A stretch of 64,000 nucleotides of DNA from CADEED01 sp039931065 (lineage in GTDB: Bacteria > Pseudomonadota > Gammaproteobacteria > Steroidobacterales > Steroidobacteraceae), in contig JBDTSP010000007.1 of the NCBI GenBank assembly GCA_039931065.1, forward strand, positions 122,470 through 186,469, given 5' to 3'. The notes below the pieces were generated by a model, which saw only the letters and a program-made list of their open reading frames with translations, was not told the origin of the DNA and ran no database searches. The position numbers were made by a program, and so were the translations under genes. This document shows positions 10,175 to 18,207 of this stretch, piece by piece (position 1 is the first letter of the stretch; every line of letters begins with the position of its first letter).

Positions 10175-10792
10175 ATGCGTTTGAGCGTGGGTCTCTTGCT
10201 GGGGTTGTTGTTCGCGACGGGCGCGCATCCGCAGTCGGCTGACAAGAAGCCGCTGACCCCCGAGCAGTACCGATCAATGATGGACGACCTCGACTACTGG
10301 GATCAGCAGCGCAAGCGCTATGGGGTCATCTGGCAACGCGCCCTGGAACTGTATCCCGGGCGGCGCAACACGCCGTTGCGCGATCTCAATATCACTGACG
10401 GCGAAGTCCGCGAGGTGCAGGCCATCGCGGCGCGATTCCTGCCGCGCGCGATCGTCAATATTTCACCTGTCGTGACGGAGTGCCCCTGCGAGGAGGGACC
10501 GAACTGTACGGCGCAGGTCTTTGTGCTCGCGACCGAGAAGGAAAAAACCTCGGGCCTGCAGTTATCGCGCACCAAAGAGGCCTGGGATGTCGGCGTCGTG
10601 CAGAAATGGTGGTTGAAGAGAGGCGCGATTCAGCGGCAGAACACCGGCGATACTTTCCGCGACTACTATCTGGCGCGCAAGGCGCAAAACGATCTGCTCG
10701 AAGAGTTTCCGATTTGCGCCGGGACGACGGGCATCCCGTGGAAATCCCCGGCAACGACGAAAATCGAAGGCAAGACTGAAGGGAAGAAATGA
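10175..10792 (+). CDS. exported hypothetical protein
   Basis: A 205-residue protein with a clear signal peptide (MRLSVGLLLGLLFATGAHPQ). The mature part is polar, with 'LTPEQYRSMMDDLDYWDQQRKRYGVIWQRALELYPGR' and a short cysteine cluster 'VTECPCEEGPNCTAQVFVL', plus a single later cysteine ('FPICAG'). The tail is lysine-rich. The cysteines suggest disulphides or a small metal site, but no family is recognised. The ATG at 10175 is chosen because it begins the signal peptide; the frame stays open 67 codons further upstream without meaning. Its stop overlaps the start of the following acetyltransferase by 4 bases (ATGA), indicating translational coupling. Confidence 0.75.
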   Translation: MRLSVGLLLGLLFATGAHPQSADKKPLTPEQYRSMMDDLDYWDQQRKRYGVIWQRALELYPGRRNTPLRDLNITDGEVREVQAIAARFLPRAIVNISPVVTECPCEEGPNCTAQVFVLATEKEKTSGLQLSRTKEAWDVGVVQKWWLKRGAIQRQNTGDTFRDYYLARKAQNDLLEEFPICAGTTGIPWKSPATTKIEGKTEGKK

Positions 10793-11259
10793 CGAAGAAA
10801 CGATCGCCCGCCAAGGTTCGCCCGGTCAAGCCCGAGGATTTCGATGCTTGGAAACCGTTATGGGATGAGTACAACGCGTTCTACGAGCGCACCGGCCCGA
10901 CGGCGTTGCCCGATGAAGTGACTGAGACATTGTGGCGCCGATTCTTCGACGCGAGCGAGCCTGTGTATTGCGTCGTCGCCGAGCGTGACGGCAAAGTGGT
11001 CGGCATCTGCCACTACCTCTATCACCGCAGCACCTCGCGCCTCGAGCCAATCTGTTACCTGCAGGATCTATTCACCGCGCCCGAGGAACGTGGCCACGGC
11101 ATTGGCCGCGCGCTGATCACGGCCGTGTATCACCTCGCGGAAAATCATGGCTGCAAGCGGGTGTACTGGCAGACACACACCACCAATACGCCTGGGCGCA
11201 CCTTGTATGACAAGGTGGCGAAACACTTCGGCTTTATCGTCTACGCGAAGGATGTTTGA
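10789..11259 (+). CDS. GNAT-family N-acetyltransferase
   Basis: A 156-residue acetyl-CoA-dependent acetyltransferase. It has the GNAT order: N-terminal 'VRPVKPEDFDAWKPLWDEYNAFYER', the central strand 'CVVAERDGKVVGICHYLYH', 'YLQDLFTAPEERGHGIGRALITAVYHLAE' with the acetyl-CoA loop R-G-x-G-I-G, and 'RVYWQTHTTNTPGRTLYDKVAKHFGFIVY' as motif B. The sequence resembles the group of small GNATs with a 'YLQDLFV' strand, acting on unknown small molecules or polyamines. It is coupled to the preceding exported protein by a 4-base overlap. Confidence 0.9.
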   Translation: MTKKRSPAKVRPVKPEDFDAWKPLWDEYNAFYERTGPTALPDEVTETLWRRFFDASEPVYCVVAERDGKVVGICHYLYHRSTSRLEPICYLQDLFTAPEERGHGIGRALITAVYHLAENHGCKRVYWQTHTTNTPGRTLYDKVAKHFGFIVYAKDV

Positions 11260-11329
11260 TGAGGCAGCGGAAGTTCTGCGCAAGTCTCGGTAAACACGGT
11301 ATGCAATTCTCGAGGGGATAGGGAGCGGC

Positions 11330-11824
11330 GTGCCGATCACGCCATTTCATTTCGGTGCCGGAGCGGTCTTTCACGCCGCTTCGCCAAGCCGGGTGAGTTT
11401 CCTCGCGTTCTGTGCCGCCAACTGCATCACCGACTGCGAGACGGTCTACAACGTTCTCGCCGGCCGATTTCCACTGCACCGATTCCTGCACACTTTCGTC
11501 GGCGCAACGCTGGTCGCGGTCGCGACGGTGGTGTTGTTCGTCGCGCTGCGCGCGCTGGCGGCGCGTTGGTGGCTGCCGAACCCGTTTGACTGGCAGCGCC
11601 TTGGAATTGCCGCGGTCGCCATCGGCGCCACCCTCGGTACGTATTCACACATCGTGCTCGACGGGATCATGCACGCCGATGTGCGGCCGTTCGCTCCGTG
11701 GAGCGCAAACAATCCGTTCTACCGGGCCGTGTCGCTCGGGGTGTTGCACATGAGTTGCCTGCTTGCGGGCGCGATTGGAATTGGGATTTGTTTTCTGCGG
11801 GATGCGAGGAGGGTACGTGGCTGA
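11330..11824 (+). CDS. integral membrane protein, YdjM/metal-dependent-hydrolase-like
   Basis: A 164-residue membrane protein starting at GTG 11330 with N-terminus 'MPITPFHFGAGAVFHA', a signature of a family loosely annotated as membrane-bound metal-dependent hydrolases (YdjM-like). Conserved histidines and acids include 'PFHFG', 'DCETVYNVLAG...LHRFLHTF' and 'TYSHIVLDGIMHADVRPFAP', which could bind a metal. About four hydrophobic segments are visible (around residues 22-40, 50-75, 85-105, 130-155). Enzyme activity has not been established for this family as far as I know. The next gene overlaps its end by 8 bases. Confidence 0.8.
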   Translation: MPITPFHFGAGAVFHAASPSRVSFLAFCAANCITDCETVYNVLAGRFPLHRFLHTFVGATLVAVATVVLFVALRALAARWWLPNPFDWQRLGIAAVAIGATLGTYSHIVLDGIMHADVRPFAPWSANNPFYRAVSLGVLHMSCLLAGAIGIGICFLRDARRVRG

Positions 11825-12167
11825 GAACAAGACCAGGCCGACCAGCGTGAGCGTCGCGGAGTTTCTGAAGAAGAAGGCCGCCGGTCCACAACTCGCCGAC
11901 AGCAAGGCGCTGGTCAAACTATTCAAGGAGATCACCGGCAAGCCCGCGAAGATGTGGGGCCCGAGCATCGTGGGCTACGGGTCGTATCACTATGTGTATG
12001 AGAGCGGACACGAGGGTGATGCGCCGTTGCTGGGGTTTTCGCCGCGCAAACCCGAGATGGTGCTGTACGTAGCGCCTTATCCAGACGACCAAGGCTTGAA
12101 GATGAAGTTGGGCACCTCGCCGCAGGGCAGCGTGATCAAGCTCGCGATTACGCCACACAGAATCTGA
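11817..12167 (+). CDS. DUF1801 domain protein, C-terminally short
   Basis: A 116-residue protein with strong DUF1801 features: 'AENKTRPTSVSVAEFL', 'ADSKALVKLFKEITGKPAKMWGPSIVGYGSYHYVYESG', 'PLLGFSPRKPEMVLYVAPY'. The fold is a small alpha/beta domain of unknown function, related to frataxin-like proteins. Members usually run to about 140 residues with a closing helical segment after the strand; here the end ('SPQGSVIKLAITPHRI') does not match that pattern, so the last ~25 residues seem missing or replaced. I start at GTG 11817, which follows GAGGAGG by 4 bases; an ATG at 11802 is in frame. It is in an apparent operon with the membrane protein before it. Confidence 0.82.
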   Translation: MAENKTRPTSVSVAEFLKKKAAGPQLADSKALVKLFKEITGKPAKMWGPSIVGYGSYHYVYESGHEGDAPLLGFSPRKPEMVLYVAPYPDDQGLKMKLGTSPQGSVIKLAITPHRI

Positions 12168-12298
12168 CGCACCGCGCCATCGGTGTGACCCGGAAAGGCC
12201 AACGCGGCGCGTTTTCTGACAGGGAAAATGGAAGCATGCCGTTCGCGCGGCGCGGTGCGGCGCGCACGATAGCGGCTTCAGACTTGTCCGGAGGCTTC

Positions 12299-12733
12299 AT
12301 GTCACACCTCAGCACATTTCCGCAGGCGCTGTTTCAAGGCGCGCCTCGTCATCACGACGACGATCCCGAAATCGAGGCCATCCTGGTGGCGCTCAAGGCG
12401 GCGGCGATTCGAGCGACCGAAAAAGGAGACGCCGCTTTTTACGCGAGTTATCTCGCGGACAACGCGATCGGCGTTACTCCCTTCGGCGTTCTGAACAAAC
12501 AACAGATTCTCGAGGGGATGAAGAGCGGCGCGGCCTTCAAGAGCTCGAAGGTAGAAGATAGTCGGGCAGTCGCGTTGGGGCCGGACGCGGGGCTGGTGAC
12601 GTATCGCGCCACTTTCGAAGCGCCGGGGCAACCGGCCGTGGAGATGTTCGTCTCGACGCTGTACCGCCGTTATCACGACGGCTGGAAGGGCGTCTTCTAC
12701 CAGCAGACGCCGCTGCCGGCGAAACAGCGCTAG
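12299..12733 (+). CDS. SnoaL/DUF4440-like (NTF2-fold) protein
   Basis: A 144-residue soluble protein. 'IEAILVALKAAAIRATEKGDAAFYASYLADNAIGVTPFGVLNKQQILEGMKSGAAF' is the start of an NTF2-like cone-shaped fold: helix, then 'A.YLADNAI...G...KQQIL'. The later 'VALGPDAGLVTYRATFEAPGQP...VSTLYRRYHDGWKGVFYQQTPL' is its beta-sheet ending. Such proteins are stress-related or enzyme-like (SnoaL), mostly of unknown function. The ATG at 12299 has GGAGG 6 bases ahead. It converges with the kinase-like gene, the two stops overlapping by 4 bases. Confidence 0.85.
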   Translation: MSHLSTFPQALFQGAPRHHDDDPEIEAILVALKAAAIRATEKGDAAFYASYLADNAIGVTPFGVLNKQQILEGMKSGAAFKSSKVEDSRAVALGPDAGLVTYRATFEAPGQPAVEMFVSTLYRRYHDGWKGVFYQQTPLPAKQR

Positions 12734-13377
12734 TTGGCGCGGTCGCCGGCGCCTTCGCGGTCGCGCCAGCGGAAGATCCGCCGCGTGATGAATAGATAGG
12801 CGCGTTTGCCGCTGGCCATCCACAGCCGGGAAGGCAGCGAAGGTTTTGCGAGGATGCCGCGCTCGCGCGCGGTGAGTCTGTCCGGCAGGTAACTGCGCTT
12901 GTGCTTGAGAAGATGGCGGATGTCATCGTGGCCGAGGGCGCGTGTCAGAGGGCCGCGGCGCGTGACCGTCATCGCAAGCTGAAAATCCACCAGGGCTGGC
13001 CTGCCGTCGGGCGTGACGAGCCAGTTGGTTTCCTTGGCCAGATCGTTGTGGATGACGTTCGCGGCGTGGAGCCTGCGAATCAGTTTCGAGGCGGCGCGAA
13101 AGTACGCCGGGTCACAGGGTCGCGCGATCTGCATGGGCGCGCCTTCGATCCAGCTTCGGGTGAGCATCCCGTGAGACAGATCGAGAACACGCGGGATTCC
13201 ATCGACGCCTTGTTTCAACGCCAGGCGGGTCAGCGCACGGTGCTCGCGGCGCATGAGGCGCAAGGCGAGCCAGCGCGCCCAGAGGCGCGCGCCGCGCGCG
13301 TCACGGACGACGGTGTCGCCGCTGCGAGAGATGGTGCCGAAGACGTCGGCCTTCAGAATCTGAGGAAAAGGGGACAT
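12730..13377 (-). CDS. RIO/InaA-like small kinase
   Basis: A 215-residue protein with a compact kinase core. The catalytic loop is 'VIHNDLAKETNWLV' (H-N-D-L...N), and the metal-binding site is 'ALVDFQLAM', where DFQ stands in place of DFG. An upstream 'EHRALTRLALKQGVDGIPRVLDL' segment serves as the alphaC/hinge region. This pattern is that of RIO1-like and lipopolysaccharide-kinase (InaA) proteins, which phosphorylate sugars of lipid A core or unknown substrates. It is the last gene of a leftward set (TPR protein, LplT/PlsC fusion, kinase), only 4 bases after the fusion gene. The context points to envelope lipid or LPS modification. Its start codon lies in a GGGGACAT repeat copy. Confidence 0.8.
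   Translation of the reverse strand: MSPFPQILKADVFGTISRSGDTVVRDARGARLWARWLALRLMRREHRALTRLALKQGVDGIPRVLDLSHGMLTRSWIEGAPMQIARPCDPAYFRAASKLIRRLHAANVIHNDLAKETNWLVTPDGRPALVDFQLAMTVTRRGPLTRALGHDDIRHLLKHKRSYLPDRLTARERGILAKPSLPSRLWMASGKRAYLFITRRIFRWRDREGAGDRAN
13367..13377 (+). repeat. AAAGGGGACAT word at the start codon of the kinase gene
   Basis: The 11-base word found at gene ends elsewhere (26997-27007, 31542-31552 reversed, 34123-34133) here covers the start codon of the leftward kinase: its ATG is read from the CAT at 13375-13377, and residues 2-5 (SPFP) follow from the rest. There is no matching inverted arm at this site. Confidence 0.6.
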
Positions 13378-13381
13378 TCCG

Positions 13382-15334
13382 CTACTGCCATTCGCCGCGC
13401 AGGCCGGCAACGATGCGCTGCAGGCTGGTGGCGCTGGCATCGTCGCCGGGTACGGGCGCGGTCACCACGACCTCGATGCGCGACCAGAACCGCTTCGGCG
13501 CCTGTGTCATTGCGGGTTTCCCCTCACGATGACTGAAAAAGCTGCCCCACAACCCGCGCAGCGCCATCGGAATGACCGGCACGGGTCGGCGCTCGAGAAT
13601 CTTCTCCACGCCTTTCTTGAACTCGTTCATCTCGCCGTCGCGCGTCAGCTTGCCTTCCGGAAAAATACACACGACCTCGCCAGCGGCAAGCTCTGCGTCG
13701 ATCCGGTCGAAAGCCTTCTGCAACGCCCCGGCATCCTCGCGTGCGGAGGCGATCGGAATCGCCCGCGCGGTGCGGAAAATGAACCCCATCACCGGGATCT
13801 TGAAGATGTTGTGATCCATCACGAAACGCACCGGCCGGCGCACGCTGCCGCCGATCACCAGCGCGTCCATGAAACTCACGTGATTGCTGACGATCAACGC
13901 CGGCCCGGTTTCCGGGATGTGTTCCAACCCCTTCACCTTGATGCGGTACATCACGTTGACGAACACCCACGACAGGAACCGCATCAGGAATTCGGGCACC
14001 AGCGAGTAGATGTAGATAGCCACCACCGCGTTCAGCACCGCCGTGAGGATGAATAGCTGCGGAATGCTGAAATACTGCAGCCACAGTATGGCCAACAACG
14101 CGGCGCCCACCATGAAACCCGCGTTGAGAATGTTGTTGGCCGCGATGATGCGCGCGCGATGGCTCTCGGCGCCGCGCTGCAGGATCAACGAATAAAGCGG
14201 CACGATGAACAAACCGCCGAACACGCCGATGAACGCGCAGTCCATCACAACGCGCCAGCCGTCGGTGCTGACGAATTCCTGCCACGACAGCAACGCGCCC
14301 GCGCTGGCGTGTGCGGCCGGATGCGCCCCAGGATGCGCGAAGTACAGATCGAGCACGAATACCGTGAGCCCGATCGATCCCAGCGGCACCAACCCGATCT
14401 CCACCTTGTGCCCCGACAATTTTTCGCAGGCCAGCGAGCCGAGTGCGGTGCCGATGGAGAAGGCCGTCAACAACAGGATGTACACCGTCTTGTCGCCACC
14501 CAGCACGTCGTGGGAGTAAGAGGGCAACTGCGCCATGACCAGCGCGCCCACCAGCCAGAACCACGAGATACCTAACAAGGACAGGAAGATCGCGCGCGTC
14601 TGCGCGGCGAAGCGGATCGCCTGCCAGGTGGCGGTGAATGGATTGAAATTGATCTTGAGACCCGGGTCGGTGGCCTCGGCGCGCGGGATGGCGCGCGAAC
14701 ACAGATAGGTGCCCACGGCCACCACGACCATCACCACCGCCGCGGCCACATGGGCATCACTCGTGCTGCCCGCGGCTCGCTCAGCCGCGGACGTCGGCGC
14801 CAGCAATCCGCCGGAAATCGTGCCGATCAGGATGGCGATGAACGTGCCGGCATCCACCAGCGCGTTGCCGCCCACCAGTTCGCTCTCGCGCAGGTGTTGC
14901 GGCATCAGCGAATACTTGAGCGGCCCGAAGATCGTCGCCAGCACACCCGTCAGGAACACCAGCGACAGCAGAGTCGGGACGTGCCCCACATACAAGGCGG
15001 CCGCGGCGCCGAACATCAGCAAGACTTCCGCAAGCCTCGTCTGGCGGATCAACCGGCTCTTTTCATATTTGTCGGCGAGCTGGCCCGCGAGCGCGGAAAA
15101 CAGGAAGAACGGCAGGATGAAAAGGCCCTGCGCCACGTTCGCAATCGGGCCGACGTCCCCGGAATTGGCCGCGGCCGACGCGCCAAACGCGATCGACACG
15201 ACCAGCGCATTCCGGAACAGGTTCTCGTTGAACGCGCCGAGGAACTGCGTCAGGAAGAACGGCAGGAAGCGCCGCGTCTTCAGCAGCGCAAACTGGGATT
15301 GCTCCTCGCCGGGAACCTGTTCGGACAGCGCCAT
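13382..15334 (-). CDS. MFS lysophospholipid transporter fused to 1-acylglycerol-3-phosphate O-acyltransferase
   Basis: A 650-residue inner-membrane protein. Residues ~1-430 are a major facilitator of the LplT type (start 'FLPFFLTQFLGAFNENLFRNAL', then 'LAGQLADKYEKSRLIRQTRLAE'). The remaining 220 residues are a PlsC domain with 'IVSNHVSFMDALVIGG' (HX4D near residue 483) and 'FPEGKLTRDGEMNEFKKG'. In E. coli LplT flips lysophospholipids inward and the separate Aas enzyme reacylates them; here both steps are in one chain, lacking the Aas acyl-ACP synthetase part. The upstream TPR gene overlaps the start by one base, and the kinase follows after 4 bases, so this is one operon. Confidence 0.93.
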   Translation of the reverse strand: MALSEQVPGEEQSQFALLKTRRFLPFFLTQFLGAFNENLFRNALVVSIAFGASAAANSGDVGPIANVAQGLFILPFFLFSALAGQLADKYEKSRLIRQTRLAEVLLMFGAAAALYVGHVPTLLSLVFLTGVLATIFGPLKYSLMPQHLRESELVGGNALVDAGTFIAILIGTISGGLLAPTSAAERAAGSTSDAHVAAAVVMVVVAVGTYLCSRAIPRAEATDPGLKINFNPFTATWQAIRFAAQTRAIFLSLLGISWFWLVGALVMAQLPSYSHDVLGGDKTVYILLLTAFSIGTALGSLACEKLSGHKVEIGLVPLGSIGLTVFVLDLYFAHPGAHPAAHASAGALLSWQEFVSTDGWRVVMDCAFIGVFGGLFIVPLYSLILQRGAESHRARIIAANNILNAGFMVGAALLAILWLQYFSIPQLFILTAVLNAVVAIYIYSLVPEFLMRFLSWVFVNVMYRIKVKGLEHIPETGPALIVSNHVSFMDALVIGGSVRRPVRFVMDHNIFKIPVMGFIFRTARAIPIASAREDAGALQKAFDRIDAELAAGEVVCIFPEGKLTRDGEMNEFKKGVEKILERRPVPVIPMALRGLWGSFFSHREGKPAMTQAPKRFWSRIEVVVTAPVPGDDASATSLQRIVAGLRGEWQ

Positions 15335-15843
15335 CAGGCCTTGTCAGGTCGTCGCCATCGTTCGCGGCTGGCCGCTTCGCGATGCTGGTTCACGACTTCC
15401 AGGCTTTTCTGCAAAGTGCCCGAATCGGGCGCGAGCGCGAGCCCCTTGTTCACATCCGCGATCGCCAGTTCGAACCGCTTGAGCCCAGTGAACACGGCGG
15501 CGCGATTGTTGTATGTCCGCCAGTTATTGCGGTCGAGTTCGAGCGCCCGGTTGCAGTGATCGAGCGCTTTGTGCCAGCGCTTGAGCGCCGCGTAACCCGC
15601 GCAGACGTTGGTATAGCCGGATGCCTTGTCGCGCGGATTGTTAGGTTGTTCGAGGCCGGCGAGAGTCAGCCGCACGCCTTCCTCGAAACGGCCCGCTTCG
15701 AGCGCGACCGAACCTTCCGAAAGCAATTGATTGAGCGGGCCGAGCACCGTGGCCGACTGTGCCTGCGACAGGTCGCCGGCCGAGGCGCCGCCAGCCATGA
15801 GGATCAAGGCGAGAAAGCCGTTCGAGCAGGCCGCACGTTGCAT
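15334..15843 (-). CDS. exported tetratricopeptide-repeat protein
   Basis: A 169-residue protein with a signal peptide (MQRAACSNGFLALILMAGGASA) and about three TPR units in 'GSVALEAGRFEEGVRLTLAGLEQ', 'TNVCAGYAALKRWHKALDHCNRALEL' and 'RAAVFTGLKRFELAIADVNKGLALAPD'. It should be periplasmic and act as a protein-binding scaffold. It is the first gene of the leftward operon with the LplT/PlsC fusion; stop and start codons overlap by one base. The ATG at 15843 gives a normal signal peptide; one at 15867 adds eight residues. No specific partner can be derived. Confidence 0.82.
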   Translation of the reverse strand: MQRAACSNGFLALILMAGGASAGDLSQAQSATVLGPLNQLLSEGSVALEAGRFEEGVRLTLAGLEQPNNPRDKASGYTNVCAGYAALKRWHKALDHCNRALELDRNNWRTYNNRAAVFTGLKRFELAIADVNKGLALAPDSGTLQKSLEVVNQHREAASRERWRRPDKA

Positions 15844-15947
15844 GGGCACTTTTATAGCCTGCCTCATCCGAAGTTGCCAGAACGTACAGTCGACTTCTCC
15901 GTCAAATAAAACGCTACAGTCCGAATCCGCTACCTGGGGTATTCGAA

Positions 15948-16262
15948 ATGAACCGCGTATCGCTCATTCTGGCCGTATTGGCAGGGCTCGCCGGCTGCAC
16001 TACCTACAAGCTCTGGACCGAATCCGACTACAACCAGGAACAGGGCACCGTGCAGTTGTCATATGAATACCGGAAGTTCGAGAGCCCGCAGGTCGACGAA
16101 CGTGCCGGCACCGAGATGGCCCGCGAGCGCTGCGAGCAGTGGGGCTTCAAGAGCGCCACCCGCAAGGCCGAAGACCGGGTCTGCACCGACGGTCTGGAAA
16201 ACGACTGCAAGAAGTGGCGCGTCACGCGCGAGTACCGCTGCCTCAAGGTGCCGTTGCGCTGA
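15948..16262 (+). CDS. YecR-like lipoprotein (first copy)
   Basis: A 104-residue lipoprotein: signal 'MNRVSLILAVLAGLAGC' with the lipidated cysteine at residue 17, then the YecR-like pattern 'GTVQLSYEYRKFESPQVDERAGTEMARERCEQWGFKSA' and 'NDCKKWRVTREYRCL'. The family has conserved cysteines (RC.aWG, C..W, YqC) that likely form disulphides. In enterobacteria yecR belongs to the flagellar regulon, but no flagellar gene is near. A second copy lies at 26642-26998. It converges on the amidohydrolase, overlapping its 3' end by 20 bases. Confidence 0.85.
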   Translation: MNRVSLILAVLAGLAGCTTYKLWTESDYNQEQGTVQLSYEYRKFESPQVDERAGTEMARERCEQWGFKSATRKAEDRVCTDGLENDCKKWRVTREYRCLKVPLR

Positions 16263-17658
16263 GGCTCTGTTTCGGCGGGTTGCGCGCGGCGAGTGCGGCC
16301 ATCATGTCATCGAGTTCCGCCCGCGGTAGATAGCGGCCATTGACGATCACCGCCGCGATGCGCCGCGTGTTGGTTATGTCGACCAACGGATTCGCATCCA
16401 GCAACACCAGGTCCGCGCGTTTGCCGGTTTCCACCGTGCCGCGATCGCCCGATGTTCCGAGCCATTCCGCCGGCAACCGTGTCGTCGCCTCGAGAATCCG
16501 CCGATTGCTCACACCCGCGCGCGACAGTGCTTCGAATTCATCGTGCAGCGAGAACCCCGGCGCCACGCCCGGCACGGGTGAATCCGTGCCAGTGAGCACT
16601 GGAATTCCCGCTGCATCGAAGGCGCGCACGAGCTCGGCGTTGAAGGTCACCACTCGCCGCACGTAGTCGGCGAGCCCGGGGTCGTGCCGTTCGACGTACG
16701 GGTTGTGCTCCACGACCAGCCGGTATTGCACCGGCGGCAGATAACGCAGATCGTCACGCGCCGCGAGTGATTCGGGGTGCGCGACCACCTCCACGATGCG
16801 TTCGTCCAGCGTGAGCGTGGCCGTGAGCCAGGTGCCATTTCGCTTCGACATCTCGACGTACGCCGGAATGGCGGTGAGATCCGGCGGCGAAGTGTGCTGC
16901 GCGAATTCTTCGGCGTGCGCCACCAGGTCGAACCCGGGCAGGAAGAACTTCGCGGTGATTCCTTTCTCACGTTGCGGGATGTGGCCGACCACGCGCATCT
17001 TGAGTTGGCGCGCTTCATCCACGATCGCGGTGAAAGTCTCCAGCGACAGCTTGCTGTAAACCTTGATGAATTCGTAGCCGCTGGCCTGGGCGTCGCGCAC
17101 CGCCTGCCGACCATCTTCGGGCGTGGCCGCGCTGTATGTCATGCCGACCGGCCATGAAGGCGGTGAGCCGTCGATCATTGCGGCGTTCGCGATGTGCGGG
17201 CCCAGCACGCGGCCGCTTTCGACGTCGCTGCGCTGCCCGACCGACTCGGACATCGCCGAGAGGTTGAACACCTGCGTTACGCCATTGGCGATGAACGGTG
17301 TCAGGTAGTCCTGCGTTTCAGCCGTGCCATCGGCGAGCTTCGGGTCGCCGAGATAGAGCCGCAACATGCGGTCGTTTCCGATGTGCACGTGCATGTCGGA
17401 GAAACCGGGCAGCAGCCACTTGCCGCGGCCATCGATGCGCCGCGCGCCGCCTGGTTTGTTTGCGCCCGCGCCGGCGGTGATGGCGGCGATTCTTCCGCCG
17501 CTGATGATTACCGTCGCATCGTCGAGCGGAATGCCGCCGGGCGTCATGGGCAGGACGTTTACGTGTTCGATCACCAGAGGGTGTGCGTTCTTTGCGGTGG
17601 CGAGCGGTGCGCCCAAGGCGAGAGCCGCAAGAGCGACGACGGAAAAAATGCGCGACAT
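16243..17658 (-). CDS. exported amidohydrolase-family metal-dependent hydrolase
   Basis: A 471-residue protein with a signal peptide (MSRIFSVVALAALALGAPLATA). The amidohydrolase signatures are 'GKWLLPGFSDMHVHIGND' (first metal histidines), 'YEFIKVYSKLS' (lysine), 'RVVGHIPQ', 'DLVAHAEEF' and 'PVLTGTDSPVPGVAPGFSLHDE' (final aspartate in TGTDS). The N- and C-terminal beta-sandwich halves are present ('VIISGGRIAAI', 'KRADLVLLDANPLVDI'). Related secreted enzymes include imidazolonepropionase-like and prolidase-type hydrolases; the substrate is not deducible. It starts at ATG 17658; a TTG two codons earlier is possible. The 3' end overlaps the convergent YecR-like gene. Confidence 0.92.
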   Translation of the reverse strand: MSRIFSVVALAALALGAPLATAKNAHPLVIEHVNVLPMTPGGIPLDDATVIISGGRIAAITAGAGANKPGGARRIDGRGKWLLPGFSDMHVHIGNDRMLRLYLGDPKLADGTAETQDYLTPFIANGVTQVFNLSAMSESVGQRSDVESGRVLGPHIANAAMIDGSPPSWPVGMTYSAATPEDGRQAVRDAQASGYEFIKVYSKLSLETFTAIVDEARQLKMRVVGHIPQREKGITAKFFLPGFDLVAHAEEFAQHTSPPDLTAIPAYVEMSKRNGTWLTATLTLDERIVEVVAHPESLAARDDLRYLPPVQYRLVVEHNPYVERHDPGLADYVRRVVTFNAELVRAFDAAGIPVLTGTDSPVPGVAPGFSLHDEFEALSRAGVSNRRILEATTRLPAEWLGTSGDRGTVETGKRADLVLLDANPLVDITNTRRIAAVIVNGRYLPRAELDDMMAALAARNPPKQSLSATAP

Positions 17659-17718
17659 GATCAACCCCGAATGGTTTTACGCAGGGTTGAGACGGGCCAG
17701 CCTCACCGACGGTTGCAA

Positions 17719-18180
17719 CTACGGGGCGATTGCTTCCGTCGACGCTTCGAAGCCGGCGACCGTGCCGCCCTCCGAGTTCAGCAACCGCAGCGAGTTGCCC
17801 ACGATCTTCCAGCCCGCCACGAATTCGAACATGGCGAGATAGCGCTGCTCGAGCTCCATGCGCACGTCGCAGAACATCCGGGTGCCACCCACCTGATCGA
17901 ACTTCAACTGCTCGCCCGCGAGTGCGTAGTGCCCGAACATGCGATTGCAGCCGGAGAAACCGACCACGTTGGGGTTCTGCGATTGCAGCGAGAAATACAC
18001 CTCGCGGCTGCCAGCGGGATTGGGGACGACCACCTCACCGACCTGCGTCAGGCGCCAGTGTGTGTCGAGCAGCGTAGCGGGCGCGGCTTGCACGACTATC
18101 TTCTTGCCCGTGGTGCTGCAGCCTGCGCTAACAAGCGCAATTGCCACAGCCGTCAACCAGATCGCGTTGGAGTTTTTCAT
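17719..18180 (-). CDS. META-domain (HslJ-like) lipoprotein
   Basis: A 153-residue lipoprotein with signal 'MKNSNAIWLTAVAIALVSAGC' (lipidated Cys21). The META domain is visible as 'LLDTHWRLTQVGEVVV', 'NPNVVGFSGCNRMFGHYALAGEQLKF' (the GxxGCN.. signature) and 'TRMFCDVRMELEQRYLAMF'. The family includes HslJ, linked to novobiocin resistance and heat shock in E. coli, and other secreted proteins of unknown role. It sits upstream of the amidohydrolase on the same strand (60-base gap). Confidence 0.88.
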   Translation of the reverse strand: MKNSNAIWLTAVAIALVSAGCSTTGKKIVVQAAPATLLDTHWRLTQVGEVVVPNPAGSREVYFSLQSQNPNVVGFSGCNRMFGHYALAGEQLKFDQVGGTRMFCDVRMELEQRYLAMFEFVAGWKIVGNSLRLLNSEGGTVAGFEASTEAIAP

Positions 18181-18207
18181 GCCTCGAGCCTACACCCGCA
18201 GGGTCAT

